This document shows positions 11,573-19,608 of a stretch of DNA of 43,951 bases, piece after piece. Origin of the DNA: Terriglobales bacterium (GTDB taxonomy: Bacteria > Acidobacteriota > Terriglobia > Terriglobales > Acidobacteriaceae); the NCBI GenBank assembly GCA_015655195.1, contig JAATFM010000255.1:1-43951 (forward strand). The letters are read 5' to 3'. Each line of letters opens with the position of its first letter. Position 1 is the stretch's first letter. Under the pieces are notes generated by a model. The model did no database searches. It saw only the letters and a program-made list of their open reading frames with translations, and was not told where the DNA came from. A program made the translations under genes and the position numbers.

Positions 11573-12231
11573 CTCTTCAACTCTGAGAGCCGCATCGCCA
11601 CTGCTTCGGCAATCTGTTCGTGAATCTCGTCGATGGTGAGGTCGCCTGCGATCACGATGATGCGTTCCGCGTCGCGCGTGGCAATCTCGCGATACTTCTG
11701 CCAGACGCGCTTGTAAAACGCATCCTGCTCCTGCTCGAATCGGCCTTCGTCCTTGCCTTCGTTTGCTGCATCGCGCGCATTGCGCCCCCGCGCACGGTCC
11801 AGGCTTCGTTCGAGCGATGGCAGTAGCAGGATTGTCAGGTCTGGCTTGAGGTCGCCGCATACCAGACGGTGCATCTCAAGCACAAGCTCCGAGCCAAGCT
11901 CGCGTCCGCCGCCCTGGTAGGCCTCGGTCGAGTCCGTAAAGCGGTCGCAGAGAACTATCTTGCCCGCCGCCAGCGCCGGCTCAATCACCTCGGTAATAGC
12001 CTGCGCCCGGTCGGCAAACATCAGCGCCATCTCGGCCAGCGGGGCGAGTCCCGCAGAGCGCGAATCGAGCAGCAGCGCCCGAATCCTGTCGCCGATCTCC
12101 GTGCCGCCCGGCTGCCGCGTTACCACTGGTTCCGCGCCGCGCTTCCGCATCCACGCCGCCAGGCGTTTGATCTGCGTCGTCTTTCCCGATCCATCCAGTC
12201 CTTCAAGCGTAATAAACAGGCCGCGTGGCAT
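11566..12231 (-). CDS. tmk: Thymidylate kinase
   Basis: A 221-residue dTMP kinase (dTMP + ATP to dTDP + ADP), essential for dTTP supply. The P-loop is EGLDGSGKTTQ (residues 9-19), followed by the RQPGGTEIGDRIR dTMP-contacting segment and the DRFTDSTEAYQGGGR motif (family DRY/F-x-x-S). The LID region GRNARDAANEGKDEGRFEQ is longer and more charged than usual. Length and order of motifs are otherwise normal. The gene ends inside repeat copy 2, and copy 3 lies upstream. Confidence 0.97.
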   Translation of the reverse strand: MPRGLFITLEGLDGSGKTTQIKRLAAWMRKRGAEPVVTRQPGGTEIGDRIRALLLDSRSAGLAPLAEMALMFADRAQAITEVIEPALAAGKIVLCDRFTDSTEAYQGGGRELGSELVLEMHRLVCGDLKPDLTILLLPSLERSLDRARGRNARDAANEGKDEGRFEQEQDAFYKRVWQKYREIATRDAERIIVIAGDLTIDEIHEQIAEAVAMRLSELKRR

Positions 12232-12305
12232 GGCGTGAGTCTAACATTTGTAGATTCTTGTTTCGTGACGCAGAGCGGGATGGAAGGTCAGCAGGTTTGC
12301 GGGAG

Positions 12306-12362
12306 TGCTGTCCCACCCTAGCCGGAAAAAACAAAGACCCGGCGAGAGTGGGACACCCGGCT
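12306..12362. repeat. Dispersed intergenic palindromic repeat, copy 3
   Basis: This copy has the order TGCTGTCCCACCCTAGCCGG, AAAAAACAAAGACC, CGGCGAGAGTGGGACACCCGG. It lies between the divergent tmk and the YXWGXW-like gene. Confidence 0.85.
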
Positions 12363-12504
12363 TCTGTGCCGCGTCCGCGCAGCCCCATTCTCGTTGATTC
12401 GCAAGTTTTTAGCATTCCCCTTGCAACTTCCCGTTGCCCGCTGGGTTCTAACCCTGTAGCTTGTGGACGCATGCAGGCTCGAACTACCCAGGAGGACGAT
12501 TCCG

Positions 12505-13536
12505 ATGCGATTTTTCCGTTCTGCGCGCTGGCTTTTGCTCGCGCTTTTGCTCCCTTTGATTCCCGCTACGCAGGCTCATGCGGGCGTGTTCATCAGCGTT
12601 GGCTTCGGGCCTCCTGTGCTGCCCGTTTATGCCCAGCCCATCTGCCCGCAGCCTGGGTTGATGTGGACCCCCGGTTACTGGGCTTATGGCCCCGACGGCT
12701 ACTACTGGGTTCCCGGCGCCTGGGTGCCTGCTCCCTATGTCGGCGCGCTCTGGACCCCGCCCTACTGGGGCTTTGAGAATAGCCTCTATGTCTTCCATCC
12801 CGGCTACTGGGGCTCGCATGTGGGTTACTACGGCGGCATCAACTACGGCTTCGGCTACGGCGGCATCGGGTTTGCCGGCGGCATGTGGCGGGGCGGAATC
12901 TTTGCCTATAACACGGCTATCATGCGCGTTGGCTCCGGCGGAGCGTGGGGCAATCGCGTCTATATGGATCGTGGCGCTGTGGACCGGGGCTATTTTGCCA
13001 GGGGAAGCCGCGTGGCCTTCAACGGCGGTCCGAACGGCATCCGTTACCGGCCCAGCACGCAGGAGCGCTCTTATATGAACGAGCGCCATGTGTCTCCCAC
13101 CAGCTTCCAGCAGCAGCATGAGGTTGGCGCGCGCAACGACCGCGGATCTTACGCCAAGGCCAATGGCGGCCGTCCGCAGAACCTCGTCGCGCAGCGTCCG
13201 CTGCAGCGGGAGGACCATGCCGCGCCCACGGCTCGCCCCGGCGGTGGCAATATGAACCGGCCAAACGGCGGCGCAAGCCGGCCCGCTCAGCAGACGCGGC
13301 CTACTTACAACCAGCAGCAGCGCCCCGAGGGCCGGCCCACGCAGACGCAACAGCGGCCTGTGCAGCAGCAGCGTCCGGAGTCGCGTCCGACACAGCCGCA
13401 ACAGCGTCCAGAATCGCGTCCCACGCCGCAGCCGCGCCAGGAGTCCCGGCCAGCTCCCCAGTCGCGCCCCGCGCAGCAGCCTCGTCAGGAATCGCGCCCT
13501 GCGCCCCAGCATGAGGAGCGCCCGCGCGGTCGCTAA
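12505..13536 (+). CDS. YXWGXW-like repeat secreted protein with Pro/Gln/Arg-rich tail
   Basis: A 343-residue protein starting at ATG 12505 after a strong GGAGG. It has a signal peptide (MRFFRSARWLLLALLLPLIP, then ATQAHA). The N-terminal half is built of aromatic repeats such as MWTPGYWAYGPDGYYWVPGA and WTPPYWGFENSLYVFHPGYW, then a Gly/Tyr-rich stretch. From about residue 230 it becomes a low-complexity tail of Arg-Pro-Gln-Glu-Ser repeats (RPESRPTQPQQ). The aromatic part matches the YXWGXW repeat proteins common in acidobacteria and beta-proteobacteria; the function is unknown, probably periplasmic or cell-surface. A strong terminator follows. Confidence 0.85.
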   Translation: MRFFRSARWLLLALLLPLIPATQAHAGVFISVGFGPPVLPVYAQPICPQPGLMWTPGYWAYGPDGYYWVPGAWVPAPYVGALWTPPYWGFENSLYVFHPGYWGSHVGYYGGINYGFGYGGIGFAGGMWRGGIFAYNTAIMRVGSGGAWGNRVYMDRGAVDRGYFARGSRVAFNGGPNGIRYRPSTQERSYMNERHVSPTSFQQQHEVGARNDRGSYAKANGGRPQNLVAQRPLQREDHAAPTARPGGGNMNRPNGGASRPAQQTRPTYNQQQRPEGRPTQTQQRPVQQQRPESRPTQPQQRPESRPTPQPRQESRPAPQSRPAQQPRQESRPAPQHEERPRGR

Positions 13537-13558
13537 CTATAACCCATCAGTCAACAAG

Positions 13559-13587
13559 AAGGCCCACGGTTTGCCGTGGGCCTTTCT
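13559..13587 (+). terminator. Rho-independent terminator after the YXWGXW-like gene
   Basis: A perfect stem AAGGCCCACGG / CCGTGGGCCTT with loop TTTG, followed by TCT. It ends the gene at 13536. Confidence 0.85.
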
Positions 13588-13610
13588 GTATCTGCACCGA
13601 GCACAAAAGT

Positions 13611-13665
13611 CCCGTGCCCCATTCTTGCGCCTTTCTTCTGGTGCAAGGGTGGGACGGCACGAACC
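13611..13665. repeat. Dispersed intergenic palindromic repeat, copy 4 (inverted)
   Basis: CCCGTGCCCCATTCTTGCGCC followed by TTTCTTCTGG and TGCAAGGGTGGGACGGCAC is the reverse complement of the core found in copies 1, 3, 5 and 6. It lies upstream of the macrodomain gene. Confidence 0.8.
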
Positions 13666-13707
13666 CGCGTTTACCCTTTCGCCCTCCCGCGTCTTATCCT
13701 GTCATCG

Positions 13708-14223
13708 ATGGCAAATCTCATCTCCGTCACCGGCGACATCACGCGGCTCCACGTCGATGCCATTGTCAATGCTGCCAATGAATCCCTGCTCGGCGGCGGC
13801 GGAGTCGATGGCGCCATTCATGCCGCCGCCGGCCCGGAGCTGCTCGAAGCCTGCCGCAAGCTCCATGGCTGCGCGACCGGCGACGCCAAAGCCACGCCCG
13901 GCTTTCGCCTTCCGGCCAGATGGGTCTTTCATGCCGTCGGCCCGGTGTGGCGCGGTGGCACACATAACGAAGACGCGCTGCTCGCGGGCTGCTATCGACG
14001 CTGCCTGGAATTGGCGCTTGAAGTTGGAGCGAAGTCGGTCGCTTTTCCTGCTATCTCCACCGGCGTCTATCACTTTCCGGCAAAGCGCGCCGCAAAAATT
14101 GCCATCGAAACCGTGCGCTCGCACATCGAAGAGAGTGGCGTAAACGAGATACACTTCGTCTGTTTCAATGAAGGCACGCGGCGCGTGTATGACGATTTGC
14201 TTGGCGATACGCCGCTGCCGTAA
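13708..14223 (+). CDS. Macrodomain protein (O-acetyl-ADP-ribose deacetylase-like)
   Basis: A 171-residue single macrodomain. Key motifs are [20 protein letters not shown] (ADP-ribose binding loop with the conserved Asn), [14 protein letters not shown], a VFHAVGPVW strand, and the [13 protein letters not shown] phosphate loop. This pattern is of the MacroD/YmdB type, which removes ADP-ribose from proteins or deacetylates O-acetyl-ADP-ribose. ATG 13708 was chosen because the domain begins there; no clear ribosome site precedes it. It lies 57 bases upstream of the aldo/keto reductase on the same strand. Confidence 0.92.
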   Translation: MANLISVTGDITRLHVDAIVNAANESLLGGGGVDGAIHAAAGPELLEACRKLHGCATGDAKATPGFRLPARWVFHAVGPVWRGGTHNEDALLAGCYRRCLELALEVGAKSVAFPAISTGVYHFPAKRAAKIAIETVRSHIEESGVNEIHFVCFNEGTRRVYDDLLGDTPLP

Positions 14224-14280
14224 TCCTGTTTCGCTTCTTCTAAATTCACTTCCTTACAACCCGTTTCCAAAGGAGAAGAG

Positions 14281-15279
14281 ATGGAATACATCAATCTCGG
14301 CAAGACCGGCCTCAAGGTCTCGCGCATCTGTCTCGGCTGCATGACCTACGGTACGCCAGCCGTCGGCGAGCCCAAGCCCGGCCGCCACTACTGGGTGCTC
14401 AACGAACAAGACAGCCAGCCATTCTTCAAGCAGGCCCTCGATCTCGGCATCAATTTCTTTGACACGGCCAACGTGTATTCGAGCGGCGACAGCGAGCAGT
14501 TCCTCGGCAATTTCCTCAAGGCGAACGTGCGGCGTGAGTCGGTTGTTGTCGCCACCAAGGTCCACGGCCTGATGCGCGACGAGCCCAATGGCCGCGGCCT
14601 CTCGCGCAAGGCGATTTTGTTCGAGCTGGAGCAAAGCCTGAAGCGTCTGCAAACCGATTACATCGATCTCTACCAGATTCATCGCTGGGATTACGAGACA
14701 CCCATTGAAGAGACGCTGGAAGCGCTTCACGATGCCGTCAAGGCCGGCAAGGTGCGCTACATCGGCGCATCGTCCATGTACGCATGGCAGTTTGCCAAGT
14801 CGCTCTATCTGGCCGATCTCTTCGGCTGGACCCGCTTCGTCTCCATGCAGAACCACTACAACCTGCTCTATCGCGAGGAAGAGCGCGAGATGACCGGCCT
14901 CTGCGTCGATCAGGGAATCGGCATCATTCCGTGGAGCCCGCTGGCTCGCGGCCGCCTGGCCCGGCCCGTGAACGCCGAGAGCACAAAGCGCCTCGAAACC
15001 GACAAATTCGGCTCGACGATGTATGCGAAGACTGCGGAATCCGATGCCAAGGTGGTCGATCGTGTAGGCGAGGTGGCCGCAAAGCGCGGCGTGCCGCAGG
15101 CGCAGGTAGCGCTGGCATGGCTGCTCGCCAAGCCGGCTGTTACGGCGCCGATTGTCGGCGCGTCGAAGACGCATCATCTCGAAGACGCTGCCGCTGCGGT
15201 CTCGCTCAAGCTGACGCCGGAGGAGATCAAGTCGCTCGAAGAGCTTTACGTCCCGCACCCGGTGCTGGGCTTCAGTTAA
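14281..15279 (+). CDS. Aldo/keto reductase (NADPH-dependent)
   Basis: A 332-residue AKR with excellent start context (AAAGGAGAAGAG before ATG 14281). The catalytic tetrad is complete: Asp61 and Tyr66 in FFDTANVYSSGDSE, Lys93 in VVATKVHG, and His134 in DLYQIHRWD. The cofactor-binding C-terminal region is seen as PIVGASKTHHLEDAAAA. It resembles the YajO/Tas-like AKR group that reduces aldehydes and ketones; the natural substrate is unknown. Confidence 0.95.
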   Translation: MEYINLGKTGLKVSRICLGCMTYGTPAVGEPKPGRHYWVLNEQDSQPFFKQALDLGINFFDTANVYSSGDSEQFLGNFLKANVRRESVVVATKVHGLMRDEPNGRGLSRKAILFELEQSLKRLQTDYIDLYQIHRWDYETPIEETLEALHDAVKAGKVRYIGASSMYAWQFAKSLYLADLFGWTRFVSMQNHYNLLYREEEREMTGLCVDQGIGIIPWSPLARGRLARPVNAESTKRLETDKFGSTMYAKTAESDAKVVDRVGEVAAKRGVPQAQVALAWLLAKPAVTAPIVGASKTHHLEDAAAAVSLKLTPEEIKSLEELYVPHPVLGFS

Positions 15280-15314
15280 ACAGCTCCGCTTTGCGCGCAC
15301 AACCACAAAAGCTC

Positions 15315-15369
15315 CATGCCCCATCCTTGCGCCTTATTTCTGGCGCAAGGGTGGGACACCACGAACCTG
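15315..15369. repeat. Dispersed intergenic palindromic repeat, copy 5 (inverted)
   Basis: ATGCCCCATCCTTGCGCC followed by TTATTTCTGG and CGCAAGGGTGGGACACCACG. It is in the same orientation as copy 4 and lies between convergent genes, close to the MDR stop. Confidence 0.82.
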
Positions 15370-15377
15370 CTTTGTTT

Positions 15378-16385
15378 TTACGCTACCGTCATCACCAGCT
15401 TGCCGAAGTGGCCGCCGGTTTCCATCCGCGCCAGCACCTCGCGGGCGTGCGTCCAAGGGAAATCCTCTCCTACAGGCCGCAGGTGCGCCAAGGAGATAGC
15501 CTTATTCATTTCGACAAAATCCTGCCGCGAGCCGACGTAGATGCCGTGAATCCGCGCCATCTTGTGCAGGAGCGTGGGAATCGGCAGCATCTCCGCGGGC
15601 GTGGGTCCAGTCAGCACGCCGATCTGGGCAATCGTTCCGCCAACGCGAAGCGCCCGCAGCGAGCGCGGTAGCGTATCCGCGCCGCCCACTTCGACGATCA
15701 GGTCTGCGCCTTCGCCGCTCTCTTCCACCACCCAGTGGTCCCACTCCGGCACGTTCTTGTAGTTCAGGCCCGCGTCCAGGCCCAGTTCGGCGGCGCGTTG
15801 CAGCTTCTCGTCGCTGCTGGAAATGCCGAGCACCCGCGCCCCCTTGAGCCGCGCAAATTGCAGCGCGAAGAGCGAAACCCCGCCCGTGCCCTGGATCAGC
15901 ACTGTTGCGCCCGGCACCAAGTTTGCCGTTGCCAGTGCATTCCAGGCCGTTACCGCGGCGCAGGGCAGGGTCGCGGCTTCCTGATAGCTCAGGTGCTCGG
16001 GAATCTCGACCACTCCCTTTTCGTCCAGCGCCACGTACTCGGCCAGCACGCCGTCCACATCGCCGCCGAGCGCGCCTTTGATCTTCTGGAGCGTCGGCTC
16101 GCCGTCAATCCAGTTCTGCATAAAGATTCCGGCCACGCGGTGGCCGGGCTTCCATTGGGTCACTCCCGGCCCTACTGCCGTCACCTCGCCCGCGCCGTCG
16201 GAGCAGGGAATCCGCGGCAGCTTCAGCTTGGGATTGTAGACCCCCTTTGCCATCATCAAGTCACGGAAATTAAAAGAGATAGCATGGATCTTGACCAGCA
16301 CCTGACCGGGTCCCGGCTCCGGCATCGGCCGGTCCACGAACTCCAGCTTTTCCACTCCAAACGCACCAATCTGCCAGACCTTCAT
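15378..16385 (-). CDS. Zinc-independent MDR-family NAD(P)-dependent oxidoreductase
   Basis: A 335-residue medium-chain dehydrogenase/reductase. The N-terminal GroES-like part (PGPGQVLVKIHAISFNFRDL) has Asn-Phe-Arg-Asp where zinc enzymes carry the catalytic Cys. No structural four-Cys zinc loop is seen, so it should be a zinc-less reductase of the quinone-oxidoreductase type. The Rossmann motif is VLIQGTGGVSLFALQFARL. ATG 16385 follows AAGGAG. It is divergent from the small charged protein at 16489. Confidence 0.92.
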   Translation of the reverse strand: MKVWQIGAFGVEKLEFVDRPMPEPGPGQVLVKIHAISFNFRDLMMAKGVYNPKLKLPRIPCSDGAGEVTAVGPGVTQWKPGHRVAGIFMQNWIDGEPTLQKIKGALGGDVDGVLAEYVALDEKGVVEIPEHLSYQEAATLPCAAVTAWNALATANLVPGATVLIQGTGGVSLFALQFARLKGARVLGISSSDEKLQRAAELGLDAGLNYKNVPEWDHWVVEESGEGADLIVEVGGADTLPRSLRALRVGGTIAQIGVLTGPTPAEMLPIPTLLHKMARIHGIYVGSRQDFVEMNKAISLAHLRPVGEDFPWTHAREVLARMETGGHFGKLVMTVA

Positions 16386-16488
16386 GCACGCTCCTTGTAT
16401 GAAAACCCCATAAAGACGGGTAACTTTCGTCCCATTCCGATGCTATTACGGCAGGAAAACCGGACAAAATCCTCGTAGAATAGAAGAT

Positions 16489-16755
16489 ATGGCCCGTGGT
16501 TGGGAAAGTAAATCGGTGGAGGAACAGATGGCAAGCGTGCAGCAGAGCGTGGTAACGCCCTTTGGCGGAAGTGTGAGCCCGGATGAGGCTCGCAGGGCCG
16601 CCCAGGCGGAACGGGCGCGCAAGGCCCGCCAGAAACAGGCGCTGAACCTGCAAAAGGAAAACATCCTTTCGCAGCGAACTTCGAACCCGGCCCGACGCCA
16701 GGCCCTGGAAGCCGCACTGGCGCAGATTGAGGCCGAGATAGCAAAACTGGATTGA
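16489..16755 (+). CDS. Small charged, helical protein of unknown function
   Basis: An 88-residue protein (MARGWESKSVEEQM...) rich in Ala, Arg, Lys, Glu and Gln. It is predicted largely helical, with a basic run ERARKARQKQALNLQKEN and an acidic C-terminal helix LEAALAQIEAEIAKLD. TAGAAT just before the start could be a -10 element. It is followed by a clear terminator, supporting a real transcript. No family is recognised. Confidence 0.65.
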   Translation: MARGWESKSVEEQMASVQQSVVTPFGGSVSPDEARRAAQAERARKARQKQALNLQKENILSQRTSNPARRQALEAALAQIEAEIAKLD

Positions 16756-16759
16756 CCCG

Positions 16760-16782
16760 AACCCGCGAAAGCGGGTTTTCTA
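16760..16782 (+). terminator. Rho-independent terminator after the small charged protein
   Basis: Stem AACCCGC / GCGGGTT with a GAAA tetraloop followed by TTCT, starting five bases after the stop codon. Confidence 0.8.
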
Positions 16783-16798
16783 TTGTGAGCTGTCAGTT

Positions 16799-16928
16799 TT
16801 TAGCCGTTAGCTTATCTGTGGAACAGCGGGCGGCTGTGCTGTCCCACCCTGGGCGCAAAAACAAAGACGCGCCGAGGCTGGGGCACCCGGCCTGATTTCC
16901 CACAGTCGGGCTAAAAGCTAACGGCTAA
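16799..16928. repeat. Dispersed repeat copy 6 nested between inverted TTAGCCGTTAGCTT arms
   Basis: The core at 16835-16892 (TGCTGTCCCACCCTGGGCGC, AAAAACAAAGACGC, GCCGAGGCTGGGGCACCCGG) is a normal copy of the dispersed repeat. It is enclosed by TTTAGCCGTTAGCTT (16799-16813) and its inverse AAGCTAACGGCTAA (16915-16928). A second palindrome, AGCTAAAAGCTGCTTTTAGCT, follows immediately and overlaps the stop of the SDR gene. Confidence 0.75.
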
Positions 16929-16944
16929 TAGCTAAAAGCTGCTT

Positions 16945-17718
16945 TTAGCTCTCTTTATGCAGCATGAAGGCATTCGCCTGCGCCACGGGAGTCAGCACCA
17001 CGTCGGCGATATTGACATGCGCAGGCCGCGTGGCCGCCCACACAATCACGTCTGCCACATCTCCGGCCGTGAGTGGCTGCTTCACTCCTTTATAGACATT
17101 CGCGGCGCGCTCCTCGTCGCCGCGGAAGCGCACCACGCTGAAGTCCGTTTTCACCATGCCGGGGTCCACGCTCGTCACGCGAATCGGCGTGCCGAGAACG
17201 TCCATTCGCAGGCCGTCGTTAATAGCCCGCTCGGCGGCTTTCGTCGCGCAATAGACTGCTCCATTCGGGTAGGTCATGTGGCCGGCTGTCGAGCCGAGGT
17301 TAATCACGTGCCCGCTGCCGCGCTCGACCATGCCGGGAACCACGGCGCGCGTCACGTGGAGCAACCCTTTCACGTTGGTGTCGATCATCTCGTCCCAGTC
17401 CTCGACCTTGCCCGCGTAGAGCTTTTCGAGACCGCGGCTCAGGCCGGCGTTGTTGACCAGGACTTCGATCTCCTGCCATTCCTCCGGCAGTCCGGCAATC
17501 GCCGCTGCAACCGCCGCGCTGTCGCGCACGTCAAGCTCGATCGTTTGCACGGCCTGCGCCCCACGGTCCCATGCAGCGTCGGCAACCTCGGCCAACTTGT
17601 CGGTGCGCCGGCCGGCGAGCAGCAGACGCGTGCCGAGTTCCGCAAACTTGAGCGCAGTGGCTGCGCCGATTCCGGCGCTTGCTCCGGTGATGAAGACAAT
17701 TTTGCCTTGAAGGTTCAT
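16945..17718 (-). CDS. Short-chain dehydrogenase/reductase (YdfG-like)
   Basis: A 257-residue classical SDR. The cofactor motif TGASAGIG spans residues 11-18, and NNAG is at 89-92. The catalytic residues are Ser143 (LGSTAGH), Tyr156 and Lys160 (YCATK). The Gly-Arg-Arg after the second strand (LLLAGRRTDKL) favours NADP(H). It resembles YdfG/serine-3-dehydrogenase-like SDRs that oxidise 3-hydroxy acids, so the neighbouring 3-hydroxyisobutyrate-dehydrogenase-like gene may act on related substrates (inference). Confidence 0.93.
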   Translation of the reverse strand: MNLQGKIVFITGASAGIGAATALKFAELGTRLLLAGRRTDKLAEVADAAWDRGAQAVQTIELDVRDSAAVAAAIAGLPEEWQEIEVLVNNAGLSRGLEKLYAGKVEDWDEMIDTNVKGLLHVTRAVVPGMVERGSGHVINLGSTAGHMTYPNGAVYCATKAAERAINDGLRMDVLGTPIRVTSVDPGMVKTDFSVVRFRGDEERAANVYKGVKQPLTAGDVADVIVWAATRPAHVNIADVVLTPVAQANAFMLHKES

Positions 17719-17831
17719 GGGGTGATTGTAAGGGAAGCAGGAAGAGGGAAGAAGCTGGGTTCCACGCCTGGCGAGTTAGCCGCGCTTCGCGCGATAGCAA
17801 GTTAGCGGGTCAGCGCAGACGGTTTTGCTCA

Positions 17832-17910
17832 GGATGACAGAGGGTGGGAGAGGTCGTGCTATCCCACCCTAGCGGCAAAAACAAAGACCCGGCGAGGGGG
17901 CATCCGGCTT
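17832..17910. repeat. Dispersed intergenic palindromic repeat, copy 7
   Basis: GGATGACAGAGGGTGGGAGAGG, CGTGCTATCCCACCCTAGCGG, CAAAAACAAAGACC, CGGCGAGGGGGCATCCGG. It shares the GGATGACAG leader with copy 1. It lies in the 248-base gap between the SDR and the next gene. Confidence 0.85.
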
Positions 17911-17966
17911 GGAGGAAAGTATAGGAGTTGCTTGTTTTCTACTTCTAACACCCTGCTCCTTACGGC

Positions 17967-18851
17967 CTATTCTTTGTCCTTCGCGCGCTTCTGCGCCATG
18001 CGGTACTGTCCCACGGCCCAGTCTTCGCTGCCGAGGCCTTCGCGTACTGCTTCGGCAAAGATGCCTGCCATATCTTCGGCAAGGCTGAGTTTTACGCCGC
18101 CGCTTGCCGCCGCCTCGCGGAAGAGCGTCACATCCTTGAGCCCCACCGTCATTGGCGCGCCCGCTTCCTCCGGCGGATTCAGCATGACATTTGCATAGGC
18201 CGCATAGAACGGCGACTGGAAGAGCGCGCTGTTAATGGCCTCAAAGAAGACTGCGGGCGGAATCCCCTGCGAGTCGGCGTAGACGAAGCTCTCCGAAAGC
18301 GAGTGAATCATGGCGCTGATGAGGAAATTTCCGCCCAGCTTGACGGCGTGCGCCTGTGGCTGCTCCGTGCCAACCACTGTAAACCCGCGTGAGATCGGTT
18401 CCAGCGCAGGCTTGACCCGCTCGATTGCGTCCGCCGCGCCGGCCAGAACAATCCATAGCTTTCCCGCCTCGGCCACGTTGGGCCGACCGAAGACCGGCGC
18501 GGCTACAAAGGGAATTCCGCGCTTGCTGTGCTCTTCGGCGAGCCGCTCGGACAATGCCACGCTGATTGTGCTCATTGCCATGTGCGTTGCACCCGGCTCC
18601 AATGCCGCCAGCAAACCATCGGCTCCGAATACGACAGCCTCGTGTGCGGCGTCGTCGAAGAGCATCGTGATGGCAAGCTCCGCACCGCGTGCCGCATCCG
18701 CCGGAGTGGAGGCAATCTTCGCGCCACTTGCGGCAAGGGGCTCGGCGCGCGCGGGCGTGCGGTTCCACACGGTTACTTCATGTCCGGCGCCGAGCAGGCG
18801 CTTCGCCATGGGCGCGCCCATATTGCCCAGGCCAAGAAATGCAATTTTCAT
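17967..18851 (-). CDS. 3-hydroxyisobutyrate dehydrogenase-like NAD(P)-dependent oxidoreductase
   Basis: A 294-residue beta-hydroxyacid dehydrogenase. The N-terminal Rossmann fold begins IAFLGLGNMGAPMAKRLL, with NRT after the second strand favouring NADPH. The MSTISVALSERLA substrate loop and the catalytic Lys171 in AVKLGGNFL are present. AGGAG lies before ATG 18851. Substrates may include succinate semialdehyde/glyoxylate or 3-hydroxy acids; this cannot be decided here. Confidence 0.92.
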   Translation of the reverse strand: MKIAFLGLGNMGAPMAKRLLGAGHEVTVWNRTPARAEPLAASGAKIASTPADAARGAELAITMLFDDAAHEAVVFGADGLLAALEPGATHMAMSTISVALSERLAEEHSKRGIPFVAAPVFGRPNVAEAGKLWIVLAGAADAIERVKPALEPISRGFTVVGTEQPQAHAVKLGGNFLISAMIHSLSESFVYADSQGIPPAVFFEAINSALFQSPFYAAYANVMLNPPEEAGAPMTVGLKDVTLFREAAASGGVKLSLAEDMAGIFAEAVREGLGSEDWAVGQYRMAQKRAKDKE

Positions 18852-18871
18852 GGGAATGACTCCTGCTGCGA

Positions 18872-19534
18872 CTACACTAACGCCACAAGCTGGTGGGCGA
18901 TGGCGAAGAGCGCCAGCTCCAGCCGCGTCGATACGCCCGTCTTGTCGAAGATGTTCGAGAGGTGCCGCTTGACCGTTTCCTCGCTCAGCCCGAAGGACTG
19001 CGCGATCTGGCGGTTCGTGCAGCCTTCCACGATCAGCCCCACCACTTCCAGCTCGCGCGGCGTGAGCCCGAAGGTCTTGCGCGCCTCGCCGTCGGCCTGC
19101 TGCATCAGCTCGTGCAGCGCGGCAACGAGGTTGCCAACGCGCCGCCCGCCGATCCAGTAGTCGCCGCCCATCACCGAGCGGATCGCGGTTTGCAGGTCGC
19201 TGGCCAGAGAGTCCTTGGTCACAATTCCGCGGGCGCCGATCTGCAGCGCTTCGATGATCTGCTGCGTGGTGATCGTCGAGGTGAGCAGCAGCACCTTGAT
19301 GGTGGGCGCGCCGCTGAGAATAGACCGCATTGCTTCCAGCCCCGGCAGCCGCGGCATCAGCAGGTCCAGCAGCAGAATATCCGGCTGCAGATCGAGCGTT
19401 TGCGTGATGGCCTCATCGCCGTCTTCCGCCTCGCCAACTACGGTGAACCCGCCGCTGTCGGCCAGCATATTCCGCACGCCGATGCGTACTACAGGATGAT
19501 CGTCCGCCACTACGATTTGAATCAGCCGATCCAT
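18872..19534 (-). CDS. NarL/FixJ-family response regulator
   Basis: A 220-residue two-domain regulator. The receiver has the acidic pair in VVADDHPVV, phosphoacceptor Asp57 in ILLLDLLMPRLPG, and Lys107 in VTKDS. The C-terminal LuxR HTH is LTPRELEVVGLIVEG...NRQIAQSFGLSEETVKRHLS. I chose ATG 19534 because the receiver starts immediately; the longer ORF adds 34 atypical residues. No histidine kinase is nearby. It is 74 bases downstream of the receiver-HPt gene on the same strand, so the two may work in one phosphorelay. Confidence 0.93.
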   Translation of the reverse strand: MDRLIQIVVADDHPVVRIGVRNMLADSGGFTVVGEAEDGDEAITQTLDLQPDILLLDLLMPRLPGLEAMRSILSGAPTIKVLLLTSTITTQQIIEALQIGARGIVTKDSLASDLQTAIRSVMGGDYWIGGRRVGNLVAALHELMQQADGEARKTFGLTPRELEVVGLIVEGCTNRQIAQSFGLSEETVKRHLSNIFDKTGVSTRLELALFAIAHQLVALV

Positions 19535-19608
19535 GCACCTGCCCCCAAGCAAATTTGACCCTGCGACACCGGGCCGTCCACCATCAGCAGAAAGCGCAGT
19601 CGAAGAAC

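Noticed and set aside
12484-13512. 342-codon minus-strand ORF
   Set aside because: Shadow of the YXWGXW-like gene; Leu/Arg-rich translation typical of antisense frames.
14254-15324. 356-codon minus-strand ORF
   Set aside because: Antisense to the aldo/keto reductase, whose catalytic tetrad is intact.
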